Of a stretch of 5,280 bases of DNA, positions 1-5,280 are shown one piece after another. A model generated the notes under the pieces. It did not search any database and was not told where the DNA came from. It saw only the letters and a program-made list of their open reading frames with translations. How positions within the stretch are numbered: position 1 is the stretch's first letter; every line of letters begins with the position of its first letter. The position numbers and the translations under genes are program-made. This stretch comes from Candidatus Bathyarchaeota archaeon (GTDB taxonomy: Archaea; Thermoproteota; Bathyarchaeia; TCS64), in contig DUKA01000198.1 of assembly GCA_013329615.1 (NCBI GenBank), positions 1 to 5,280 of the forward strand. Reading direction: 5' to 3'.

Positions 1-420
1 GAGATGATCATGGCCGCACACAGGATACCCTACATCGCAACCGCCAGCCTGAGCTACCTCCCCGACCTCGAGAAGAAGATAAAGAAGGCACAGGAGATCA
101 CGAGGGCGGGCAAGGGCCTCGCCTTCCTCCACGTGCACCAGCCGTGCCCGACGGGGTGGTACTTCCCCGAGAACAGGACGGTCGAAATGGGTAAGCTTGC
201 CGTCCAGACGGGCGCGTGGCCTCTCATGGAGATAGACGAGGGCAACTTCAAGCTCAACCTCAAGCCGAAGGAACTCCGCCCCATCGCGGAGTACCTGAAG
301 CCTCAGGGCAGGTTCCGCCACCTCTCGGAGGGGCAGCTTGACATACTCCAGAACGACGCCGCGACCGAGTGGAGCGCCCTGCTGGAGCTGGAGAAGCGCG
401 GCAGGTTCCCCGGTTACTAA
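1..420 (+). CDS. porB: 2-oxoacid (pyruvate):ferredoxin oxidoreductase, beta subunit, C-terminal part
   Basis: This is the C-terminal 139 codons of the thiamine-diphosphate subunit of an archaeal 2-oxoacid:ferredoxin oxidoreductase, most likely pyruvate synthase. The cytoplasmic complex interconverts pyruvate plus CoA with acetyl-CoA, CO2 and reduced ferredoxin. The gene is open at the window edge: codon 1 is GAG, so the ATG codons at 4 and 10 are internal. Full PorB is about 300 residues, so roughly half is missing. Family hallmarks seen are HRIPYIATAS near the start, the PCPTGW segment with the following FPENRTVEMGKLAVQTG, WPLMEID, and the archaeal PorB tail EYLKPQGRFRHL. The TPP-binding GDG motif would lie upstream of the window. 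The other subunit genes (gamma, delta, alpha) are usually adjacent and are expected further upstream, since downstream lies a convergent operon. A paralogous 2-oxoisovalerate or other 2-oxoacid enzyme cannot be excluded from this fragment alone. Confidence 0.9.
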   Translation, partial: EMIMAAHRIPYIATASLSYLPDLEKKIKKAQEITRAGKGLAFLHVHQPCPTGWYFPENRTVEMGKLAVQTGAWPLMEIDEGNFKLNLKPKELRPIAEYLKPQGRFRHLSEGQLDILQNDAATEWSALLELEKRGRFPGY

Positions 421-440
421 ACCCTTTCTCCCTACTTTTT
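421..440 (+). terminator. putative T-tract terminator of porB
   Basis: Immediately after the porB TAA lies a pyrimidine-rich stretch ending in five T's (436-440), with an earlier TTTCT at 424-428. No hairpin is visible, which fits intrinsic archaeal termination at oligo-T. The stretch fills the whole 18-bp gap to the convergent lyase gene, and its last two T's plus the next A (439-441) form the reverse complement of that gene's TAA stop. The call rests on composition and position only. Confidence 0.45.
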
Positions 441-1590
441 AGAGGGCCACATCGCCTATTGCGAAGGCGGTGTGGCGCGTCTTCTCAGCCTGAACTTTCT
501 TGCCGTTCGCGACTGCTATCATCTCGTCAAGGAGGCGGTCTCCGCACTCCTTGACCGTCTCCTCCCCCCGGAGGACGGGGCTGGCGTCGAAGTCGATTAT
601 GTCGTCGAGCCTCTCGATTGTCCTCCTCGTCGCTGTTATCTTTACTACTGGGGCGAGGGGGTTGCCTATCGGGTTGCCCCCGCCGGTGGTGTAGGCGAGT
701 AGTTGCGCTCCGGAGGCGAGCATGTCGGCGGCGGCGCAGCTGCCGATGCCGTGACTGGTATTCATCACCCAGAGACCCCTGCTCGTGGTCTTCTCCCCGG
801 GGCCGAGGATGCCCTGTATCGTGTTTGTTCCCCCCTTCCTTACACCGCCGAGGCTCTTCTCGACGAGGGTTGTGAGGCCGCCGGCGATGTTGCCGGGGGT
901 GGGGTTGCCCTCCCTCAGGCTGTGCCCCATGCGTTTGTAGTAGACTTCGAGCTTGTCCGTCATGGTGATTATCTCGTCTCCTATCTGCTTCGTGGCTGCC
1001 CTGCGCGCCATGAGGCCGGCTGCGCCGTAGAGGCCGCCCGTCTCGCCGAGGATGATGGCTCCGCCGAGTTCTATTAGCCGGTCCGCCATGGCGCCGACCG
1101 CTGGGTTGGAGGCGATGCCCGAGCCTGTGTCGCTGCTCCCACACTGTGTGGCGATGGTGAGCTCCTCGACGCCTATCCGCGTATGCTCCGCGCCCTTGAT
1201 CTCGTTCTTCAGTTCGTTGACAAGTTCTATACCCCTTTTCACCGCCTTGGTGTTGCCGCCAGCGTCGTGTATCCTGATGTGGCGCGTCGGCTTGTCGCCC
1301 GCTGCCTCGGCTAGCTTCGCGGCGTCGACCTGCTCGCAACTGAGTCCCACGGTGAGTACGGCGCCGACGTTGGGGTGGCTGACTACGCCCCTGAGGATGC
1401 GCGAGGTGTGCTCCCTCTCGGGGCCTACCTGACCGCAACCCCCCTCGTGTGGGAATGCGTTGATCTTCGTGGCCTCCGCTATGCTCCGGGCGACGGAGAC
1501 GCTGCAGAGGACTGTGGGGACGACGGCGATGTAGTTTCGGACACCGGCGCGACCGTCCGCCCTGCGGTAGCCCTTGAAGGTCTTCCTCAC
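439..1590 (-). CDS. UxaA-family dehydratase/lyase, large (catalytic) subunit
   Basis: A 383-residue protein of the altronate dehydratase / galactarate dehydratase / (R)-sulfolactate sulfo-lyase large-subunit family. These metal-dependent enzymes remove water or sulfite from sugar acids or related hydroxyacids. The N-terminal signature GYRRADGRAGVRNY (residues 7-20) is followed by C29, the H48-E-G-G-C52 segment, and C85 in the GLSCEQ motif. Then come QCGSSDTGSGIASNPAVG (149-166), ETGGLYGA (183-190), NPTPGN with GGLTTLVEKSLGG further on, and the C-terminal GGGNPIGNP and DDIIDFDA motifs. The length matches stand-alone large subunits such as SuyB (about 390); UxaA itself is longer because it carries the SAF domain fused. 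The start is GTG at 1590-1588, overlapping the small-subunit TGA and preceded by a perfect GAGGTGA motif. The family is clear, but altronate, hexarate, sulfolactate or another substrate cannot be chosen, so no symbol is given. Confidence 0.9.
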   Translation of the reverse strand: MRKTFKGYRRADGRAGVRNYIAVVPTVLCSVSVARSIAEATKINAFPHEGGCGQVGPEREHTSRILRGVVSHPNVGAVLTVGLSCEQVDAAKLAEAAGDKPTRHIRIHDAGGNTKAVKRGIELVNELKNEIKGAEHTRIGVEELTIATQCGSSDTGSGIASNPAVGAMADRLIELGGAIILGETGGLYGAAGLMARRAATKQIGDEIITMTDKLEVYYKRMGHSLREGNPTPGNIAGGLTTLVEKSLGGVRKGGTNTIQGILGPGEKTTSRGLWVMNTSHGIGSCAAADMLASGAQLLAYTTGGGNPIGNPLAPVVKITATRRTIERLDDIIDFDASPVLRGEETVKECGDRLLDEMIAVANGKKVQAEKTRHTAFAIGDVAL

Positions 1591-1871
1591 AACTTCCTCA
1601 CCTCGTCGACTATGTCCTCGACGTTATGGACGTGCGCGTGGTCCCCCGCGGCAATGTCGGCTGTCGCCCTGCCTATCCACTCGCCGTACTTTACGACGTA
1701 GCTCCCCCTCGGTATCATGGACAGGGCGAACTTGTGTCCCTCCGGGATGTCCCTGAGCAGCCTGATCTTTGTACTACCGACCTCGACGGAATCGCCCTTC
1801 TTGAGGGGCTCGACGACGGTGGCGACGTTGTCCCTCTCGTCGACGACTACATACCTGCGTGTGCCGGCCAT
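1587..1871 (-). CDS. UxaA-family lyase, small SAF-domain subunit
   Basis: A 94-residue SAF-domain protein corresponding to the N-terminal domain of altronate dehydratase or to the small subunit SuyA of sulfolactate sulfo-lyase. It should pair with the large subunit encoded directly downstream. Visible hallmarks are DNVATVV (14-20), EGHKFAL (44-50), VVKYGEWIG (59-67) and the histidine-rich DIAAGDHAHVHNV (72-84), with H78, H80 and H82 in the usual places. The ATG at 1871 puts the DNVA motif at residue 14, in line with family members. The frame stays open for another 69 nt upstream, back to a stop at 1943-1941, but contains no ATG, GTG or TTG there. Only a weak GGTG lies 11 nt before the ATG. 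The TGA stop overlaps the large-subunit GTG by 4 nt, which indicates coupled translation and a stoichiometric complex. Confidence 0.88.
   Translation of the reverse strand: MAGTRRYVVVDERDNVATVVEPLKKGDSVEVGSTKIRLLRDIPEGHKFALSMIPRGSYVVKYGEWIGRATADIAAGDHAHVHNVEDIVDEVRKL
1598..1604 (-). promoter_or_regulatory. Shine-Dalgarno site of the lyase large subunit
   Basis: The minus strand reads GAGGTGA, perfectly complementary to the archaeal 16S rRNA 3' end (UCACCUC), with a 7-nt spacer to the GTG at 1590. It lies inside the small-subunit gene and fixes the GTG as the start. It is the only strong ribosome-binding site in the window, fitting the archaeal habit of SD motifs at internal operon genes and leaderless first genes. 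Confidence 0.8.
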
Positions 1872-1916
1872 GTGGGGATCTGCACCGCGCAGCCGTTTAG
1901 CGTATTCGATGGAGGG

Positions 1917-1938
1917 CGTTATATCCCCAATCGGGGGC
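1917..1938. promoter_or_regulatory. divergent promoter region with shared TATA-like element
   Basis: The 83-bp gap between the lyase operon and the DUF917 gene contains TTATAT at 1919-1924, which reads ATATAA on the minus strand, so one AT-rich element could face both ways. On the plus strand it is centred about 33 bp before the ATG at 1955, which would place transcription start within a few bases of the ATG (leaderless). On the minus strand it would give a leader of about 25 nt before the ATG at 1871. Directly beside it is CCCC-AATC-GGGG (1925-1936), a short inverted repeat placed where a repressor could act. Assignments come from spacing and composition only. Confidence 0.45.
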
Positions 1939-1954
1939 TTTTACCCTGATAGGT

Positions 1955-3014
1955 ATGCCTAGGAAGATAACCTACGAAGATGTTGAGGCACTGACGATCG
2001 GTGGCACGATACTCGGCGGTGGCGGCGGTGGCTGGCCCGACGAGGGGCGCGCCGCGGGCAAGCTCGCTATGGAGCTCGGCGGCATTGAACTGTATAGCCC
2101 AGAGGAGGCTCCCCCCGAGTGGAACGTTATCACTGTCGCGGCGCTGGGCGCCCCGACGCAAAAGGGCGAGACTAAGGCGCGCCACTTCATACGCGCCGTC
2201 CAGCTGCTCTGGGAGGCGGGCGTGGAGTTTGACGGCGTCATCGCCGCGGAGAACGGTGGCCAGAACAGCTTCGGCGGATGGATACCCGCCGCGGCGCTAG
2301 GGCTACCCGTCGTGGACATACCCGGAGACGGCCGCGCCCACCCAACCGCGATGATGGGAAGCATGGGCATCCACAGGATCGACTACAACTCCGTCAAGGC
2401 TGGCGCCACGGAGGGCGCGGAGATGGTCTGCTGGGGCACACTACAGAGGACGAGCAACCAGATACGCTTCATGGCGGGCGACTGCAAGGCACTCATCGCC
2501 ATGGCGAGGGATCCCATACCCGTCGAGTGGTGCCTAGAACACGGCGCACCCGGCGCGATACAGCAGGCAATCGACCTCGGCAAAGCCTACCTCAAGGTCA
2601 AGAAGGGCGAGGAAGCCGTCAAGGCGGCGGCAAAGTTCCTCGGCGGACAGCTCATCGAGAAGGGCAAGATAATCGAGATGACCACCGAGGCGCGCGGCGG
2701 CTTCGACGTCGGCTTCATGACCATCAAGGGCAAGGAGACGTGGGAGCTCGGCTACGTCAACGAGTACATGACCCTCGAAAAGGGCGGGCAAGCGCGTCAT
2801 GACGTTCCCCGACCTCATGACCACATTCGACGCCGAGGGCAACCCGGTGACAAGCGCCGCACTAAAGAAAGGCGACACCGTCTACGTCGTCACCGCCCCC
2901 AAGGAGAAGATCAAGGTCGGCGACGGCAACAGGTACCCCGAGATATACGACCCCGTCGAGGCGGCGCTCGGTAGACCCATGAAGCAGTACCTCAAGGGCT
3001 ACCTCAAGCCCTAG
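1955..3014 (+). CDS. DUF917 / S-methyl-thiohydantoin desulfurase-family protein, interrupted by a frameshift
   Basis: The product resembles the DUF917 family (now described as S-methyl-thiohydantoin desulfurase-like), cytoplasmic proteins often encoded beside hydantoinase/oxoprolinase genes. Motifs visible are the glycine-rich GGTILGGGGGG (16-26), AENGGQNSFGGWIP (98-111), VVDIPGDGRAHPT (119-131) and, near the C terminus, GGFDVGFMTIKG and YVNEYMTLEKGG. The initial frame then becomes an arginine-rich nonsense tail ending at 2974. The conserved continuation VMTFPDLMTTFDAEGNPVTS lies one base ahead (+1 frame) and runs to the TAG at 3012-3014. Removing one base near 2786-2789 restores about 352 residues, close to my recollection of family length. 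The ATG at 1955 has no usable SD and sits just after a TATA-like element, suggesting a leaderless mRNA. It is divergent from the UxaA-type lyase, which hints at a shared catabolic role. The family assignment is good; the reaction here is unknown. Confidence 0.85.
2783..2792 (+). other. +1 frameshift site in the DUF917 gene
   Basis: The sequence around 2780-2798 reads AAG GGC GGG CAA GCG in the upstream frame, whereas the downstream conserved region requires GGC GGN AAG CGC GTC ATG. One surplus base in the GGGC at 2786-2789 explains the break. Both halves are strongly family-like on either side, so the position is known to within a few bases. It may be a sequencing error, a real mutation or a recoding site. 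Confidence 0.85.
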
Positions 3015-3066
3015 CCCTCAAGCATCAACCTTTTACACGGCAAAGTCAAGAACTAAACGATTCGTT
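3015..3066 (+). promoter_or_regulatory. short intergenic region with a possible kinase promoter
   Basis: The 52-bp gap between the DUF917 stop and the kinase start holds an AT-rich CTTTTACA at about 3030-3037, roughly 30 bp before the TTG at 3067. That spacing would suit an archaeal TATA box driving a leaderless or nearly leaderless transcript. The same short T-run could equally help terminate the DUF917 message. No SD motif precedes the TTG. The evidence is weak, and read-through from the upstream gene is also possible. Confidence 0.3.
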
Positions 3067-5280
3067 TTGCCTCAGGGCGGCAAGCAGGCGACGCGGTCGA
3101 TAAGGACTCTTCTCGTCGGCGGAGACCCAGAGGGTCTAGAAGCTACGAAGACAGCCCTCGAGAAGGCGGATGGGAAAAACAGCGTCGCCGCGATGCCCTT
3201 GACGCGGGGTACGCTCAAGTCGCTCCGATTCGGCGAGTACGACTGCGTGGTCCTGTGCTGCCACATCTCCAAGCCCGGCGCTGAAAAACTGGCGAAGAGG
3301 GTGGGGGGGATGCGGAGGATGCCCTTCATCGTCTACACGGCGGAGGCGGATAGCGACTCCCTCCTATCCGCCTTCAAGATGGGGGTGACCGACTACATCA
3401 TAGACGAGTGTCGCCCCTCAAGCGTCAAGACGCTGGCTGAAAGAACGAGGCAGGCGGTTGAGGTATGGCGGGACTCCATCAGGGACGCCATGATACTACG
3501 CATACTTAACGCGGTAAACGAGGCAAAGACGCCGACGGAGTCCGTGAAGGCCGTTCTAGTCATACTCAAGGGTCTTACAGACGCCGAGGCGCTCGCCATA
3601 AGGCTGCGAAACAGGGGCGACTACCCCAACTACGCGGCAATAGGCTTCTCCGACGAACACGTCGTGCACGAGTCCAGCTTGATCGTCAAGGGCAGCAAGA
3701 CCACCATCCTCGATTGCATGTGCGGCCACGTCATACAGGGTCGCAGCGACCCCAAGCGACCGTTCTTCACCGCGGCGGGGAGCTTCTGGACCGGCTCAAG
3801 CAGCCAACTGGCTCGGGAACTCGGGGACGAGGCGCCGAGGCTCCTGTGCAGGGCAAACTGCCTGAGGGAGGGGTACGAGTCAATGGCGCACATCCCACTC
3901 AAGAACGGCGACGACATCATCGGCCTCCTACAGGTCAACGACCACAGAAAAGACGTCGTCAACCCACGGCTCGTGTCCTTCCTCGAGGAACTCGCGGCGG
4001 GCATAAGCCTCGCCCTCCTCAAGGCGGACACGGAGAGGACGCTCAGGAACACCGAGGAGCTCTTCAGGACCCTCCTCGAGCACTCCAACGACCCCATCTC
4101 GATCTCGGTCGACAACGTCATCGTCTACGCCAACAAGAAGCGCGCCGAACTCGCCGGATACACCGACCCCGCGAAGCTAATTGGCAGGTCCACGGACGAG
4201 TTCGCTGAGTCGGAGGACTCCGCAAAGCTCAGACAGATGGCCCAAGACAGGGCGATGGGTAAAAACGTGCCTCCCCGCTACGAGTTCAAGATGAAGGCAC
4301 CCGGCGGGGGCACACGCTACGTCGAGGCGTCGCACACCCCCATCGTCTTCCGCGGCCAGAACGCCGGCATAAACATCCTTCACGATGTCACAGAGGCTAG
4401 GCGCTATCAGGAGAAGATATCCGCTCTGCATAGCCACGCCGCCGTCCTAGCTTCGGCGGACAACCTGAAGCTCATCGTGAAAACCACGCTCGACGCTTGC
4501 CAGAGGGTTCTCGGATTCAAGCTGCTCACGTTCTTCCTCCTCGACACCGACACGCTCGTCCCACTCGGAAGCCGCGGTTTGAACCCCCCGAAGACTCCAC
4601 TGTACATGAATGGTAATGGGATAACCGTCAAGGCCGCCCGCGAGAAGCGGACGATCCTCTTAAACGACATCAGGAGCGACCCCGACTACATCAAGGGCTC
4701 AGTCTCAACAAAAGCCGAGCTCGCCGTCCCGGTCCTCGTCGCCGACGAGACGCTTGCACTGATAAACATCGAGGACACGCACATCGACGCCTTCACTGAG
4801 ATGGACCGCGTCCTCCTTGAGACCCTCGCGAGCCACGTCGCCTCGGCGATGTACCGCCTCAGGCACATGGAGGCAGACGCGCGCGCGCAGGCGGAGAGGA
4901 CACGTGAACTCCTCGAGAGCGCCAATCGGGTCACCGGTATGGTCAGGCACGACCTGCGAGGCCCCCTCCAGACCATCAGGAGCGCCTCCTTCCTGCTCAA
5001 CGCCGACCCATCGAAGGCCGAGATGCTCACCCAGACCATAGACCAGAGCGTCGACTACGCCTCCAAGATACTGGACGATCTCAGGAGCAACACGACGCCA
5101 ATCGAGCTTCAGCGCACACTCGTCAACCTCAAGGACATAGTCGATGAGAGGATCAAGGCCGCCAACGTCGGCGAGGGCATCAAGGTGAAGGCGGTTTTCG
5201 AGACCGAGTTCATAGTCGCGACTGTGGACCCCGACAGGATCAGGCGTGTGCTGGATAACCTGATCAAGAACGCGGTGGAG
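3067..5280 (+). CDS. soluble multi-sensor histidine kinase (pseudo-receiver–GAF–PAS–GAF–HisKA–HATPase), 3' truncated
   Basis: 738 codons lie in the window and the frame is open at its end. Domains in order: a receiver-like fold (about 12-130) with D20 and T91 kept but C64 at the phosphoacceptor position and D113 in place of the lysine; a GAF domain (about 135-318) with CMCGH (217-221), FFTAAGSFWT (233-242) and C265 before EGYES; a PAS domain (about 328-446) ending in HDVTEARR; a second GAF (about 452-598); a hydrophilic, probably coiled-coil linker (599-624); a HisKA H-box with H628 in HDLRGPL; and the HATPase N-box with N731 and N735 in LDNLIKNAVE. The G boxes lie beyond the window, about 100 residues more. 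No transmembrane segment or signal peptide is seen, so sensing is cytoplasmic. TTG at 3067 is the only usual start codon that keeps the first receiver strand (TLLVGG, 14-19); the next ATG would remove it. Ligand and partner regulator are unknown. Confidence 0.9.
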   Translation, partial: MPQGGKQATRSIRTLLVGGDPEGLEATKTALEKADGKNSVAAMPLTRGTLKSLRFGEYDCVVLCCHISKPGAEKLAKRVGGMRRMPFIVYTAEADSDSLLSAFKMGVTDYIIDECRPSSVKTLAERTRQAVEVWRDSIRDAMILRILNAVNEAKTPTESVKAVLVILKGLTDAEALAIRLRNRGDYPNYAAIGFSDEHVVHESSLIVKGSKTTILDCMCGHVIQGRSDPKRPFFTAAGSFWTGSSSQLARELGDEAPRLLCRANCLREGYESMAHIPLKNGDDIIGLLQVNDHRKDVVNPRLVSFLEELAAGISLALLKADTERTLRNTEELFRTLLEHSNDPISISVDNVIVYANKKRAELAGYTDPAKLIGRSTDEFAESEDSAKLRQMAQDRAMGKNVPPRYEFKMKAPGGGTRYVEASHTPIVFRGQNAGINILHDVTEARRYQEKISALHSHAAVLASADNLKLIVKTTLDACQRVLGFKLLTFFLLDTDTLVPLGSRGLNPPKTPLYMNGNGITVKAAREKRTILLNDIRSDPDYIKGSVSTKAELAVPVLVADETLALINIEDTHIDAFTEMDRVLLETLASHVASAMYRLRHMEADARAQAERTRELLESANRVTGMVRHDLRGPLQTIRSASFLLNADPSKAEMLTQTIDQSVDYASKILDDLRSNTTPIELQRTLVNLKDIVDERIKAANVGEGIKVKAVFETEFIVATVDPDRIRRVLDNLIKNAVE

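Noticed and set aside
703..1077. Plus-strand open frames antisense to the lyase genes (also at 472-702, 1052-1432, 1375-1701 and 1626-1949)
   Set aside because: They lie opposite a well-supported gene, show low-complexity Arg/Ser/Pro/Gly composition, have no ribosome-binding sites, and match no recognisable family.
527..1438. Long minus-strand open frame of about 300 codons inside the lyase large-subunit gene
   Set aside because: Its translation is dominated by Arg, His and Gly with no family motifs. It is an out-of-frame shadow of the high-GC lyase gene, which shows clear UxaA-family signatures in its own frame.
1874..1928. GGGGAT at 1874-1879 and ATCCCC at 1923-1928 as an inverted repeat pair
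   Set aside because: Six-base arms about 43 nt apart are expected by chance in GC-rich DNA, and nothing else supports a hairpin or operator pair.
2278..2802. 174-codon plus-strand frame overlapping the DUF917 gene
   Set aside because: The Arg/Gly/His-rich translation is the same nonsense frame type as the tail after the frameshift. It is a shadow of the true DUF917 frame.
2799..3014. Separate small gene starting at the ATG at 2799
   Set aside because: Its product is the conserved C-terminal end of DUF917 proteins and continues the upstream part after one base is removed, so it is half of a broken gene and not an independent one.
3630..4121. Minus-strand open frames opposite the kinase (also at 3072-3329, 4177-4437, 4407-4670 and 4686-5039)
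   Set aside because: The plus strand is continuously open with recognisable GAF, PAS and HisKA motifs. The antisense frames are Ser/Arg/Leu-rich with no motifs, as expected from GC-biased codons read backwards.
3714..4208. Plus-strand 164-codon frame within the kinase GAF region
   Set aside because: Its strongly basic, Arg/His/Gln-rich translation has no domain signal. It is a +2 shadow of the kinase frame.

Overview
The window looks like high-GC archaeal chromosome. The signs are an archaeal-type pyruvate:ferredoxin oxidoreductase beta subunit, mostly leaderless-looking starts with TATA-like boxes about 30 bp upstream, a textbook GAGGTGA Shine-Dalgarno motif only at the internal operon gene, GTG/TTG start codons, a T-tract in place of a hairpin terminator, and frequent AGG/ATA codons. 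A thermoproteotal or related uncultured lineage is plausible, but the taxon cannot be fixed from this sequence. There are no RNA genes, CRISPR arrays, insertion sequences or long repeats, and no gene-free gap exceeds about 90 bp.

Layout from left to right. (1) 1-420 (+): the C-terminal part of PorB, the thiamine-diphosphate subunit of a 2-oxoacid (probably pyruvate):ferredoxin oxidoreductase, cut by the window start. (2) 439-1871 (-): a two-gene operon encoding a split UxaA-family lyase (altronate dehydratase / sulfolactate sulfo-lyase type). The small SAF-domain subunit comes first and overlaps the large catalytic subunit by 4 nt (GTGA). It converges on porB across an 18-bp gap. (3) 1955-3014 (+): a DUF917 / S-methyl-thiohydantoin-desulfurase-family protein, transcribed divergently from the lyase operon across an 83-bp shared promoter region. 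A single extra base near 2786-2789 breaks its reading frame. (4) 3067-5280 (+): a large soluble sensor histidine kinase running off the window end. Its architecture is degenerate receiver, GAF with conserved cysteines, PAS, second GAF, HisKA, and the start of the HATPase domain.

The UxaA-type lyase and the DUF917 protein probably belong to one small-molecule catabolic locus, because they are divergent neighbours sharing a promoter region; the substrate cannot be told. The kinase follows DUF917 on the same strand and may sense redox state or a ligand, but a functional link to the metabolic genes is only inferred from proximity. The points most worth a second look are the DUF917 frameshift, the Cys-Cys-His replacement at the receiver phosphoacceptor site, and the cysteine-bearing GAF domain.
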